A DNA stretch of 64,000 bases from Sthenelais limicola (Eukaryota > Annelida > Polychaeta > Phyllodocida > Sigalionidae). The stretch is taken from positions 13,255,871 to 13,319,870 of the forward strand of contig OW804096.1 in NCBI GenBank assembly GCA_942159475.1. Reading direction: 5' to 3'. The notes beneath the pieces are model-generated. The model was given only the letters and a program-made list of their open reading frames with translations. It searched no databases and had not been told where the DNA came from. Every line of letters starts with the position of its first letter. The stretch's first letter is position 1. Shown here one piece after another: positions 23,010-35,031 of the stretch. Made by a program: the position numbers and the translations under genes.

Positions 23010-23215
23010 TCCTTATACAAGCTGCTTGAATAGGAAAAGTAGAAAAGGAAGAAAAATGTAAAGTAACGAGTACTTAAAAAACGGAACCCAGTAGGGATTC
23101 AAACAATCCATTCCAATAAGTTTATTTGCATTTCAAACCTCATTTTTATCTCAGATTTAGATTATTTGACAGGGTTAAAGAGACTTAGTTGTAAAATATG
23201 TTTTCTGACGCCCTA
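23010..23215 (+). repeat. Direct repeat, copy 1
   Basis: About 200 bp from GCTGCTTGAATAGGAAAAGT to TTTTCTGACGCCCTAAG recur at 23455-23645. The last part resembles a diverged family A right end. Confidence 0.7.
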
Positions 23216-23454
23216 AGTGTTTCTAATTCTTATATTTTCATGACGACTATCAATGATCTCGATAGTATATTATCATACAGGTCTCATACCTAGTTAGGTT
23301 TATGATCTTGTTAAATTTATTTGTCTTTTTGTCAGCGCTCACTGAGCATATTGTACATGTTGCAAAATGTAGTGGCTGAATGAAATATTTAAATACCAAT
23401 GCCTATGCCTTTCTCTACTGTCAGTGAACCTGCAAATCCTCATAGAAGCTCATA

Positions 23455-23645
23455 TACCAACTGCTTGAAAAGGAAACGTAGAAAAGGAAGGAAAATGTAA
23501 ACTAACGATTAGTTATGAAACGGAACCCAGTAACAATCCATTCCAATATCTAATATCAATTTCAAACCTCATTTTCAACTCAGATTTAGATTATTTGACA
23601 GGGTTAGAAAGACCGAATTGTGAAATATTTTTTCTGACGCCCCAA
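23455..23645 (+). repeat. Direct repeat, copy 2
   Basis: It matches 23010-23215 with small differences, from CTGCTTGAAAAGGAAACGTA to TTTTCTGACGCCCCAAG. A full family A copy starts directly after it. Confidence 0.7.
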
Positions 23646-23648
23646 GAT

Positions 23649-23883
23649 GGGTCAGATTTTGAGAAAATGAACAATTGGCAGCTCTACACATTTAGGAAAT
23701 TCTCCTTAATTAGGCTGAAACATGAAGAATACCGGGTATATCTGAGTATATTTGGGACCGCATTGATTTAAAGTATCAGTTCTGTTAAGTTAGACTGCAT
23801 TTTGAAGCACATTTTTGTACTAAAAGTGGGTTATTTGAGTGGATCGGTGACAGCGAATTATACATTTCCTGAAAATCTGACCC
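23649..23883 (+). mobile_element. Family A MITE
   Basis: Full-length; flanks AGAT and ACAT differ by one base. Confidence 0.9.
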
Positions 23884-24020
23884 ACATATATATACACCTG
23901 CAAATCGCCATAGAACCCTTTGTTTTAGGAGTGTAGCGAGCACCAACTGCCACTCCCACCCCGGTTAATCCTCAATGCATGAGAACAGAGAGCAGCTCTT
24001 CAATAGAAACCAATCAGTTC

Positions 24021-24057
24021 CTCCCCCCCCCCCTCCCCCCCCCCCCCCCCCCCCCCC
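24021..24057. repeat. Poly(C) tract
   Basis: Thirty-six of 37 bases are C. The complementary strand could form quadruplexes. Confidence 0.95.
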
Positions 24058-24433
24058 ACACTCCTACTATTGGCTCGTCCCACTCAGCGTTGAGCCACTC
24101 CACTCAGCCCCTGAGGCACTCTCAGTCATGATTTAAATAATACTTGATAAATTCATCCCTTTCATATCAAGATTGGCAATGTTTGCTTGAATGAATGGTG
24201 CTGGTATTTGAGAATTTGTTCAAGAGTTTGTTTGAAAATATTTAGGTTTCGTGACATCTTCCTTTTGGATGTTATTTATGGGTAGAAAAGTGTTTGATAG
24301 TTTTTAGAAAAATTGGATTTTTGTTTTTTTGAGTGGTGTATTTGGCCTTTAAAACCTCTTGAAATAATGGATGGAAAATATGCATATTGACAGCGGAGGT
24401 TTATTGAAATTGGGATTTGGGTTTTTTTATTTT

Positions 24434-24620
24434 TAGTCGCCTAAAAATAGTACAATCCACCTTCACCAAATCTCTGAAATAACCTAGATTTAAGACAGAA
24501 ATGATGTTCAGAATACAGTTCAACAAAAATGAACCGATCGTTTTAAACAACACAATAGCATGGATACTCAGATATAGCTTGGTATTGAGCATTTTTTAGT
24601 CGAAATTAGCAGACATTTTT
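24434..24620 (-). mobile_element. Family A MITE, degenerate
   Basis: CCACCTTCACCAAATCTCTG and CAGAATACAGTTCAACA phrases are recognisable; the tips are eroded. Confidence 0.65.
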
Positions 24621-24714
24621 TGAGGACCTGGTGGTGCTGTAATTTCGGCTCCTCTCTTAATTCAATTCAATTGAAAAATTCTTTATTACAGAAGCATATT
24701 CAAGTATTCAGTTG

Positions 24715-24834
24715 ATTAAAACTATCTCTTTCTTAGTTTTAAACTGCATTTTTGGAACGTCATTTTTCTGTTAGATTTGGATTATTTAAGAGGATTTGGA
24801 AAAGTAAATTGTACATTTTCAGAAAATTTGACCC
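24715..24834 (+). mobile_element. Family A MITE, right half
   Basis: It runs from AAACTGCATTTTTGG to GAAAATTTGACCC; the left half is missing. Confidence 0.7.
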
Positions 24835-24959
24835 ACTTCTATATTATGATATAAATAAAGAAAAAATCCTTAAAGAAAAATCAAATCAAATGTTACATAT
24901 CAGTTCGGTCACTCTGTTTATTAGGAAAGCTGAGAAGGAAACTTACAAATAGACAGACA

Positions 24960-25440
24960 ATGTCGAGCTGCAAATGCTGAGTCAGCGAATGTTGACATAA
25001 AACTTAAGAGTTTCTACTTTTTCTTCCCTTCTTTTCCTACCCACCAGGATATAAGGTAAGATAAGATACTACTTTATTTATCCAACTCACACAGTACATT
25101 ATGGAGTGACGATACAGACAAAATACAGACAAATTGGTATGTAGACTTCTGGATCAGATCCAGTTCCCCCAGACGTTACCACCTCTCTCAAGTAGAGATA
25201 ATGAATTTAGATCAGTTTTACAGTTATTAATGACATACAAGATACAAGATAAAATACAGTAGGATATTAGGATCTTTACAGATTCCACTTGATTTAAGAT
25301 GATACCGTATGGCAAGGTAATACAGTAGGTAATACCAATAGCACGAGTTAGGTTATATCTTAATAAATAAAGATAAGAGGTTTTTTTTTTATCATTTGAC
25401 GAAACTTGTGGAGGATTCCAACCTGTTATTATTGCTTCAG
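24960..25440 (-). other. Gene-free stretch with possible retroposon tail
   Basis: TACTTTATTTATCCAACTCA at about 25070 reads on the minus strand as a GGATAAATAAAG tail of a retroposon. No open frame is seen. Confidence 0.3.
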
Positions 25441-25525
25441 ATCCTCTTATAAGTCCAGTCTATATTTCGGTGGCTCACTGAAATAGTTCCCTGCAGAGGT
25501 TTTACCTGTAATCGCTCCCTGGCTA

Positions 25526-25571
25526 CTGGCTTTAAATTCTTGTATAAAATCGGATAAATTCAGTCCTATAT
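25526..25571 (+). repeat. Inverted 45-bp flank repeat, copy 1
   Basis: GGCTTTAAATTCTTGTATAA to CAGTCCTATAT is found in inverse at 27410-27458. In both places a family A copy starts directly after it in the same relative orientation. Confidence 0.8.
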
Positions 25572-25769
25572 GGGTCAGATTTTTAGAAAATGTACAATTC
25601 GCATTCACCAAACCTCTTAAATAACTCACATTTAAGAGCAAAATGAGCTTCAAAATGCAATTTAACATAACAGAACTGATACGTTGAATCAATGCGATAC
25701 CAAATATACTCAGATATACCTGGTATTCATCATTTTTCAACAGAATTTCCTAATTTGTAGAGCTGACCC
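25572..25769 (-). mobile_element. Family A MITE with right-end deletion
   Basis: The left end is complete. At the right, AGAGCTG joins directly to ACCC, leaving out about 25 bp of the terminal repeat. Confidence 0.85.
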
Positions 25770-26123
25770 AAAGGTAAACAATGCGTACAATTGGTGAAAT
25801 TATTTTGGTCGTAATAGCTGCTAATGCAGCCTTAAAAATTCGAAGAAAAATGGACAATCCTCAATCCGACAATTGAGACATGCACATTTACACCTAAATG
25901 CCTCATCCCACATCATTACAGGGTTGACTAAATGGAATAACATGGAGAAACAAATAATCCAAGCTGTTGTTTACCAACAGTTATGGATCGCCCATCATTG
26001 CATGTTGGGGCATGGGCACATGAGTGGAAGGTAATGTGAAATCCCCATGATGGGGAGGTTGAGGGGGGAAACAGAGATGCACCTAATGGAACAGGTCTTG
26101 GCTTCAGTTTCTGTCTAACACAT

Positions 26124-26355
26124 GGGTCAGATTTTCAGAAAATGTACAATTGGCAGATAAACATATTTTGTAAATTCTGCTATATTGGACTGAAAAATTA
26201 TCAACACCAGGTATATAAGAGTGTATTTGGTATTGACTCGATTCAAACAATGTTTGGTTATGTTGAACTGTTTTTTAACCTGATTTTTGTCTTAAATTTG
26301 GGTTATTTGAGTGTATTGGTGAAGGTGAATTGTACATTTTCTGACAATCTGACCC
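26124..26355 (+). mobile_element. Family A MITE with ACAT duplication
   Basis: Full-length; ACAT at 26120-26123 and 26356-26359. Confidence 0.93.
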
Positions 26356-26403
26356 ACATAGACACACACAGGTTCAGTTTGCATGTTGATTAGTTGGTTT
26401 AAA

Positions 26404-26630
26404 GGGGCATATCGTCAGAGAATACACACTCGGCAGCTCGACACATTTAGTAATTTACGCTAAATTAGGGTGCAATTTATACTAGAGATACCTGCTTATA
26501 TCTTTGGTATTGCATTGACTTAAAGAATACGTTTGATCTCGTTGAACTGTACCTTGAACTGCAGTGTTGTCATAAATGTTTTTGAGAGTATTGGGGAAGG
26601 TGAATTGTACATTTTCTGACGACTTCACTC
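26404..26630 (+). mobile_element. Family A MITE, diverged
   Basis: GGGGCATATCGTCAG to CGACTTCACTC; the interior is recognisable throughout. Confidence 0.75.
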
Positions 26631-26688
26631 GTCAACATTTCATTGATTGAAATCTGAATATGTATACCAAAAATGTATATATATATAC

Positions 26689-26785
26689 TCGAATTTACCT
26701 AGTATTGACCAAATTGCAGCCTAATTTGGCAGAATTTACTAAATATGTAGAGCTGCCGATTGTACATTTTCGGAAAATCTGACCC
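26689..26785 (-). mobile_element. Family A MITE, right half
   Basis: From ATACTCGAATTTACCTAGTA to the end CTGACCC; the left half is missing. Confidence 0.8.
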
Positions 26786-27177
26786 ATATACCTAATTTCA
26801 AGTTGGAAATACACCTATGTATTCCCAGTACCTGTAATGGATGGAGAGATAAGATAGGGAGAAGGCAGAGGCACAGTAGGGAGTGTAGGGCACCAACATG
26901 GTTAGAGTAAAGGGTAGAGATTGTAAACAGGTTTTAGCGATCATCCTTTGTGATCCAATGTCAGTGATCCAATAGTCACCCCACATGCGATGCCCCTACT
27001 ACCCCCTGATGTGCCGGGGTGGCGGGAAACACCCTGTGGGAGGGGTGAAGTGAAACACCCCCCTGTGGGATTAGGGAATGCAAAGTATGAGTGACCCTTT
27101 GTCAGCTTTACCCACTGTCTGTGCTACCTCTACATCTGTCCCACCATTAGTAGTGGTTGGCATTGGACATGGATCCA

Positions 27178-27409
27178 GGGTCAGATTTTCAGAAAATGTA
27201 AAATCGTCAGCTCTACAAATTTGGTAATTTTTGGCAAATTAAAGTGGAATATTTCAAATGTTATGCATATCCAAGTACCTGTGGCATTGTGTAGATTAAA
27301 AGTGTCTCTTTCTTACTATTAACGTTTTGATCGTAATTTTTTCTGTTAGATTTGGATTATTTGAGAGCATTGGGGAATGTGAATTGTATATTTTCAGAAA
27401 ATTTGACCC
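27178..27409 (+). mobile_element. Family A MITE
   Basis: Full-length, of the sub-type with TTCTGTTAGATTTGG. The inverted 45-bp flank repeat follows directly. Confidence 0.88.
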
Positions 27410-27458
27410 ATATAGGACTGAATTTATCCGATTTTATACAAGAATTTAAAGCCATTCG
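27410..27458 (-). repeat. Inverted 45-bp flank repeat, copy 2
   Basis: It is the inverse of 25526-25571 (ATAGGACTGAATTTATCCG and following). Confidence 0.8.
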
Positions 27459-27505
27459 CTCCAAGTGTTGAAGTTATTAGAAAGGGTCAGATCACCAGGA
27501 AATGT

Positions 27506-28194
27506 TGTTGTGTTGTAACGTTTCTATTTTCATTTCTTAGGTAGGCCTACATCTCGATATTGCAATCGCATTTCGTTATGTTTCGTTATCCAATATTTTC
27601 TAACCAACCATACTCCTTATTTTTTTTTAAGATTGATTGTAAAACCAACAGTACAGCACCTGCTGAAAACATCGTTTCGACGAAATGCATGATTTTTCTG
27701 AATAAAACAATCTTAAATCTATTTTATCGCTGTATATCGATAGGACCGGTATTAGAAATCAAGAGTAATGATATGCCAACTCCGTGACTAAGTGCATTGC
27801 TTCATCTCATCTTAGTATATATGAACTTTCCTGACTTTTCCTTCCTTGGGTCCATCTTAAGGCCCATATCCACTGAACCGATTTTTGGTTGACTAACAAA
27901 TGGAAACAGCGACCTGGCGATTGTATATTAACCCAATCTTCTTTTCATGCATCACAGTTTTATTCAAGATATCTTGCCAATATTCCGCTCTACAATCCGG
28001 GTAACTAATTTCTAAAAATATTTTTCACTTTCTTTCTCATTCATTACATGTGTAGCAAAACACAGCGCTCTTACTCAGGTATCAGAAAAACATATTGCTG
28101 AAGCATGATATAATATCTATTAATCCGATCTTGATGGGAGGAACTCAGCTGATGACAGACAGTCAGCTATACATTCATCTCTCATGTATCTCCA
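27506..28194. other. Gene-free stretch
   Basis: A family A-like tip (GGGTCAGATCACCAGG) lies at 27485-27500. Nothing coding is supported; a 75-codon frame at 27560-27787 has no flanking splice or start context. Confidence 0.3.
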
Positions 28195-29325
28195 CTGGCC
28201 CGACTGCCCTCTGACGGTCCTATCTCTCCTCAGACTGCCCTCTGTTTCTTCTCTGACTGCCCTCTGTTTTCCCTCTGACTGCCCTCTGTTTCTCCTCTGA
28301 CTGCCCTCTGTTTCTCCTCTGACTGCCCCCTGTTTCTCCTCTGACTGCCCTCTGTTTCTCCTCTGACTGCCCTCTGTTTCTCCTCTGACTGCCCTCTGTT
28401 TCTCCTCTGACTGCCCTCTGTTTTTCCTCTGACTGCCCTCTGTTTCTCCTCTGACTGCCCTCTGTTTTTCCTCTGACTGCCCTCTGTTTCTCTTCTAACT
28501 GCCCTCTGTTTCTCCTCTGACTGCCCTCTATTTCTTCTCTGACTGCCCTCTGTTTCTCCTCTGACTGCCCTCTGTTTCTCCTCTGACTGCCCTCTGTTTT
28601 TCCTCTTACTGCCCTCTGTTACTCCTCTGACAGCCCTCTTTTTCTCCTCTGACTGCCCTCTGTTACTCCTCTGACTGCCCTCTGTTACTCCTCTGACAGC
28701 CCTCTTTTTCTCCTCTGACTGCCCTCTATTACTCCTCTGACTACCCTCTGTTTCTCCTCTGACTGCCCTCTGTTACTCCTCTGACAGCCCTCTTTTTCTC
28801 CTCTGACTGTGATCTATTTCTCCTCTAATTGCCCTCTATTTCTCTTCTGACTGCCCTCTATTTCTCCTCGGACTGCCCTCTGTTTCTCCCCTGATTGCGC
28901 TCTGTTTCTCCTCTGACTGCCCTCTGTTTCTCCCCTGATTGCGCTCTGTTTCTCCTCTGACTGCCCTCTATTTCTCATCTGACTGCCCTCTATTTCTCCG
29001 CTGACTGCCCTCTATTTCTCCTCTGACTGCCCTCTATTTCTCATCTGACTGCCCTCTATTTCTCCGCTGACTGCCCTCTATTTCTCCTCTGACTGCCCTC
29101 TGTTACTCCTCTGACAGCCCTCTTTTTCTCCTCTGACTGTGATCTATTTCTCCTCTAATTGCCCTCTATTTCTCTTCTGACTGCCCTCTATTTCTCCTCG
29201 GACTGCCCTCTGTTTCTCCCCTGATTGCGCTCTGTTTCTCCTCTGACTGCCCTCTATTTCTCATCTGACTGCCCTTTTTTTCTCCTCTGATAGCTCTCTA
29301 TTTCTCCTCCGACTCCCCCTCCTCA
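28195..29325. repeat. 22-bp minisatellite array with 330-bp higher-order repeat
   Basis: About 50 units of GACTGCCCTCTGTTTCTCCT plus CT run almost without break. Variant units (for example GTGATCTATTTCTCCTC at 28809 and 29139) recur 330 bp apart, exactly 15 units, with the same order of variants between. This shows block duplication of a group of units. No transcript evidence is visible. Confidence 0.95.
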
Positions 29326-29614
29326 GTCTAGGTTAACGCCTCAGTGGATCCCCTCCTTAAAACTAAAGACAATGGGAAAGGGAGAGGAGGGGAAGACGAC
29401 AGGACAACAAGTATCGGTTACATTTTACCTGCCTCCAAGAAGCTGTAAGCATGTTCTTCGTGTTTGATGCCTGGTAATTAATAGCTTGATGAATCATCAG
29501 CAGCCATTTGGATCGGCTATGTGTCTTGTCAACGTCTTACACATTATGTCCCCCAGACATGAACTGACGCTAGCCACCACAGACTGACCATTCTATCTTC
29601 ATCTTAATTATTTG

Positions 29615-30001
29615 TTATGTTTTCCAGTAAAATGCGCCATAACTCGCAAAATTGATATTTTTCAAAGTGTTTTTTCCACAAGATCTCTTTATTAAAATGT
29701 TCTAATTTTTGGAGGGTTTGGCACTTAGAGTCATATGAATCCATGTAACAAATTTCGGGACATTGTATTAAACATATCCTTGCGTTTTGAAGGCCTTCGT
29801 ATGGAGTATATGTAATTACTTTACTGGTAACTACCCATCCAGAAATATTGCAAACTTTTCTTTCAAAAATAAAGAATCAAACTTAAAAATTTAGAAATAC
29901 TTATTACGTACCCCAGTGTTTACTATCATTGCTATCAGCTTGATCATCTCTTTTCAAATATGGTGATATCTTAAAATCCATATTTTCCTAAAACAGATCA
30001 T
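29615..30001 (+). mobile_element. Family B MITE, degenerate ends
   Basis: It matches 2533-2908 over nearly the whole length, with altered tips at both ends. A family A-type element begins 15 bp further on. Confidence 0.7.
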
Positions 30002-30015
30002 ATTTATTTTTATAT

Positions 30016-30381
30016 GGGTCAGATGTAAAATTTATGCATGATAATTTAACTATGAGTTTTGAGTCTAGAATCAAATTTGACAGTTTTTTTCCTAGATATT
30101 TCATATACATTCTTTGTTATGGAAGATTTTTTGTGCTGGTGATAATGATTGTTCTTAGTAGCATTTTATTTTGTAAAACAAAGACAATACCTGAAAACAT
30201 CTATATGCAAGATATTTTTCGACGCAACTTAAATATTATATTGGCCTCAAATGAATATACTGTACTATTAGTTCCACTATTCCATGAGATGATCAGATTT
30301 CTGCTGACCAGATATCCATCAGCAATGCCAAATCATTTCAACTATTCCCACCAAATTGTAGATCTTCAGGTGACTTCACCC
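30016..30381 (+). mobile_element. Family A-type element with unrelated interior, ATAT duplication
   Basis: The ends are GGGTCAGA and TCAGGTGACTTCACCC, and ATAT flanks both sides. The interior of about 330 bp shares nothing with other copies and contains a 118-codon frame (30034-30390) rich in Phe, Ile and Leu, which runs past the element end and so is likely chance. Confidence 0.6.
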
Positions 30382-30385
30382 ATAT

Positions 30386-31277
30386 TCTAAGGCAGTTGGG
30401 TTGGAAAGACAGTGTTCCCCAGTCGAACCTCCTATTCACATAATCATTGATTGATAACACCTTTATTGGATCTAGATTGCTGTACAGTGTTTGTATGGTA
30501 CTAAGTTATAACTATAACTCTTTGTAATTCTAAATCATTGTTGTTATAGTAAGGCACACGATGTCATAAGCTGTGTGTGATTTGTATTTATTGGCCCCGT
30601 TGCATAACAATCTGCGAGCTCAATATTAACACTGAAAAAGCTTCTCGCAGATTGTTATGCAACGGGGGCATTGTTTTCTCTCACCATGGTACTCTAAGCT
30701 CAGGTTGTGTTAGCAAGAGTGTTAGGACCAGAATTATTTCACAGGCTTGATTATTTAATCTAAATGTCCATATCCTGCCAGAAGAGACTCCTATATGTAA
30801 ATAGGTTTTTCAGTATTTTTCTTCCATCTGCTACAAATATTTCCATCAATACAATTAGAGGGTTGTTTCTAACTAACAGTGAGACTAGTTTCTATCTAGG
30901 AAAACGATGTTATCTCTGAATATTGATTATGAATCATGGAACGATGTAAATGCCTCCATTTATGCATGTATTGATATATATATCTGCATGATAACATCAT
31001 CCCAGCTTCTATGATTGAAAAACTATGAATAATTTAAACAGACAAAACAGGGATACGCAGATGGTTGATTCTCATGAAATGGTTCCAAATGGAATAATTA
31101 TATTTGTTTACATATTTTCTTCAATAGATCTTTCCTGAGTAGTCATATCTTATAATTTATGTTTTATACTATCAGACTCTATTCTGAACAAATGCATATA
31201 TTTTTCTATACCTAGGATGAATATTTAGGAAATTACAGCCATTAAATATGCTGAAAATAACTCTTCATATGATTTGT
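30386..31277. other. Gene-free stretch
   Basis: It contains the perfect inverted repeat at 30595-30667 and otherwise AT-rich sequence without coding signal. Confidence 0.4.
30595..30667. repeat. Perfect 24-bp inverted repeat
   Basis: The arms 30595-30618 and 30644-30667 (CCCCGTTGCATAACAATCTG and following bases) are exact inverse copies around 25 bp. The ends resemble family E, so it may be a minimal family E foldback. Confidence 0.85.
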
Positions 31278-31507
31278 GGCTCATATTTTCAGAAAATGTA
31301 CAATTCACCTTCGCCAATCAAATAACCCAAATTTCAGACGAAAATAAAGTTCAAAATACCGTTTAACCTAATCAAACAGATTGCTAGAATCAATGCAATG
31401 CCAAATATACTCGAATTTACCTAGTATTGGCCAAATTGCAGCCTAATTTAGCAGAATTCAGTAAGTGTGTACAGCTGCCAATTGTAAATTTTCAGAAAAT
31501 CTGACCC
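31278..31507 (-). mobile_element. Family A MITE
   Basis: The left tip is eroded (GGCTCATATTTTCAG); the right tip is standard. Confidence 0.85.
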
Positions 31508-32028
31508 ATATCAGTCTGTAAATTAATTAAGATTAATTCATACGTGACAAGATGTTCATGAAGCTTAATCCATAACAACATTTTGCACTAAATCTGAGAT
31601 TAATTCCATAGAGGAGGAGAGAAATTTAAACCTATCATATGTGACACAGATAATATGGTGCAATAAAATAGTGTTTACATGCTTGATGAAAAATGAACAC
31701 GTGATTGTAATGAAACAGATAGAAAAACATCCATCAATATTTCTAATTAATCTAAAGATCTAGATCTGTCCTGTAAATGTTGATTTCTCTGAATTGTAAG
31801 TTCACTGTATCCTATTTCATCCTTGTGTTCATAAACAACATATCAAATCTCTAATTGTCTTCTCATATCACTTTAACCTTCCACGGATCATTATATGATC
31901 TCAATATAACTCTCATTATCTGTCAATGAACATCCCCTCACATATTTAGTCCCAACTCCAACAATAACAACTGAATGTATATATCTTGAATTAGTAAATA
32001 TTTCAAAAAGACATGGAAATGGCTGTAT

Positions 32029-32178
32029 GGGTCAGATTTTTAGAAAATGTACAATAGGCAGATATTTACATCTGTTTGGTTAGGTTGAACTGTCTTTTGA
32101 ACTTTATTTTCTTCTGAAATTTGGGTTATCTGAGGGGATTGCTGAAACTGAATTGTACATTTTCTCACGATCTCACCC
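32029..32178 (+). mobile_element. Family A MITE with internal deletion
   Basis: Both ends are present, but about 85 bp of the left interior are missing after GGCAGATATTTACATC. Confidence 0.85.
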
Positions 32179-32416
32179 ATAACTAGTGATGTACTCTCTA
32201 TAGTTTCTATTGAGATATTTCAAACAACAACAAAATTATATACAAGGTGCACCAAAGGATGATGCACTCTAGACCAGAGCCAGTTGGAGGTAGACATACT
32301 GGGCAGCAGTAATACTGTTCATGGAGTGACTCACCTGATTATAAGTCTATATATAGCAGTCTGAGTTACTCACAAGCAACCTTATCTATCCATCAATAAT
32401 AGCGTGGGTGGTACAC

Positions 32417-32651
32417 GGGTCAGATTTTCAGAAAATGTACAATTCAACTTCGCCAATCTTCTCAAATGACCCAAATTTCAGACGGAAATAAAGTTCAAAA
32501 TACAGTTCAACCTAACCAAACAGATTGCTAGAATCAATGCAATGCCGAATATACTCGATTTTACCTAATATTGACCAAATTGCAGCTTAATTTAGCAGAA
32601 TTTACTAAATGTGTACAGTTGCCAATTGTACATTTTCTGAAAATCTGACCC
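32417..32651 (-). mobile_element. Family A MITE
   Basis: Full-length with standard tips; no matching flanks. Confidence 0.9.
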
Positions 32652-33545
32652 GCATGATAACCTCAATCTACCTTCCCATACTATTCTCATCATACCTTAA
32701 AATAAACATAATAGTATTAGCATCTTTAAAATTAATAGTAATACTTATAACTAAAAAAATAGTAAAATAGAAAAATGAAAATAACAATCCCACATAATTA
32801 ATTGTTTTGTTACAACAGATGTGCCGCCAAATATGTGTAAAAGGCTTTTTTAAAAAAAGTCTACGCAGCTTACCTTTAGCCTCAAGTGAGGTTACCACGG
32901 AAATGGTTTCTCCCGAATAATTCTTTTAAGGGAGGTGCATGCAAATCTATTCAAATTATGGGCTTTGACCAACTTACATTACATTATTATTCATTTTACT
33001 CAACCACATTTGGCGACATAACTTAAGGTTGCATATATATGCCGCAATTTTCAAATTACTTAGACTACTTGGGGTAATGGGGAGGGAGGAGAGGGTAGAG
33101 ACATTATGAATAACGTCTATGGAGAAGGAGAGAGATGAGAATGGATGTCTACTCTATGATATACCTGTAGAGCAGCTAGTATTAATATCAATACCAATAT
33201 AATAACATCTCCCCTTCAGTAGCTCAGGACCATGGTATGGACATGGCTCTGCCGGATGATACCCAAGAAGCATAAAGGAAAATTAGTGATGATACTAATA
33301 ATAATTCTTGCCTAATCCAGATCTATATGTACAAATATTTCCATTTTACTCAACCAAATTCTAAAAAAATACATTTTGTTCTGAGCCTCCTGACTTCTGG
33401 TTCTTCTGTATAAGAAAAAGGCCTCAAAGTTATACTATATCTGCTTCTTATTCCATCTCCCCCTACCCCTCACCCCACCCATCGTTTGTAGTTTAGATCA
33501 AAATATCGAGTAAATACACCTGTAAAACACCTCATTTCTGTATAA
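32652..33545. other. Gene-free stretch
   Basis: A minus-strand donor-like site (GCTAAAG then GTAAGC, about 32873) ends a short open stretch, but no acceptor or partner exon fits. Nothing else is supported. Confidence 0.3.
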
Positions 33546-33780
33546 GGGTCAGATTTTCAGAAATTGTAACATTGGCAGCTGTACACATTTAGTAAATTCT
33601 GCTAAATTAGGCTGCAATTTGGTCAATACTAGGTAAATTCGAGTATATTCGGCATTGCATTGATTCTAGCAACCTGTTTGGTTAGGTTGAACTGTATTTT
33701 GAGCTTTATTTTTCTGTGAAATTTGGGTTATTTGAGGAGATTGGCGAAGGTGAATTGTACATTTTCTGAGAAACTGAGCC
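33546..33780 (+). mobile_element. Family A MITE
   Basis: Full-length; the right tip is CTGAGCC. Confidence 0.88.
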
Positions 33781-33903
33781 AAATATACCTGTAAAACACC
33801 TTATTCCTGTATAAAACCCTCCAAGATCCATCTTTGTGTCTGGTTTATGGACATCACTGTCAGCCACATGTGCCACCTGCTCACCCTCAGATGATGTCCT
33901 CCT

Positions 33904-34139
33904 GGGTCTGATCTTTAGAAAATGTGTAAATTGGCCTGCACAAATCTTCTCAAATAACCCAAATTTGAGACAGAAATCAGGTTCAAAATACAGTTCAACA
34001 TAACCAGAGAGTCTTATTGAATGAATACAATACAGAATGTACTCAGATATACCTAGTATTTATCAATTTTCACTCTAATTTAGCAGAATTTGATAGATGT
34101 GTAGAACTGTAGATTGTGCATCTTCTGAAAATCTGACCC
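33904..34139 (-). mobile_element. Family A MITE
   Basis: Left tip GGGTCTGATC; flanks TCCT and TTCT differ by one base. Confidence 0.88.
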
Positions 34140-34258
34140 TTCTGTGTCACACACACACACACACGATGCCAGTGTCAGCTGGGGGTGACATGTGTCTGTG
34201 TGTGTGTGTGGGGGGGGGGGGCTGGGGGGTGCTGCCTGTGATGAGTCTACATCATACC

Positions 34259-34680
34259 TCCATACTCTTCCTCCTCCTCCTTCACCTGCTCCCCTTCATG
34301 CTGCCCCTGCTCCCTCCCCCAGTTCCCTCTACTCCCCCTGCTCCCCTACTCCCCCAGCTCCCCCTGCTCCCCCTGCTCCCTCTGCTTCCCCTAGTTCTTC
34401 TGCTCCCTCTGCTCCCCCTACTCCCCCAACTCCCCTTGCTCCTCCTGCTCCCTCTGCTCCCCCTACTCCCCCTGCTCCCCCTACTCCCCCTGCTCCCCCT
34501 CTGCTCCCCCTCTGCTCCCCCTCTGCTCCCCCTGCTCCCCCTACTCCCCCTGCTCCCCCCTACTCCCCCTGCTGCCCCTGCTCCCCCTACTCCCCCTGCT
34601 CCCCCCTCGGCTTCCTCTACTACCCCTTCTCCCCGTGCGCCTCTACCCCTTTCGTCCCCTATCCCTCCTTTCCCCTACAA
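34259..34680. repeat. Pyrimidine-rich minisatellite (CTCCCCCTG units)
   Basis: Irregular 9-12-bp units of CTCCCCCTG or CTCCCCCTA follow a CA run (34149-34164) and a G run. The long Pro/Leu frames here are products of the repeat. Confidence 0.9.
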
Positions 34681-35031
34681 GGCCATAAACTCGCCCTGTC
34701 TATGAGGATATGCCAATTGTAGCTCTCAAGTCAGATATCAAAGTGTTCATCCCAGTAGGATCAAACCTAGCATAAGTAGTATATGGAAACAGAGCTTTTG
34801 CTGTGGGTGTTTTGCTAGGGGGTAAATTTGAAGGGAGTTGGAGGCAGAGAATTTTTTGTTTTACACCCTGTTAAACTTTTCTTTAAAAGTCTTGTTTTAT
34901 ATCCTAGGGGTAAGTCCCGAGGGGGACGATCCCTCGGTGGAAGAGTCCTAGAGGGGAGAGGTCTGGGGGAAAGGTCCAGTGAAAAGAGGTCCCGCGTACG
35001 CAGTGTCATGAGTAGTATACGTAAAGGGGAT

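Noticed and set aside
28195..29325. Regular short repeats considered as a CRISPR array
   Set aside because: Units are contiguous with no unique spacers, and the genome is eukaryotic.
30034..30390. Frame of 118 codons in the odd family A-type element
   Set aside because: It extends beyond the element border and has no family features; kept only as a note on the element.
34097..34722. Two long Pro/Leu-rich frames
   Set aside because: They are produced by the CTCCCCCTG minisatellite and overlap in different frames; no splice or start context.
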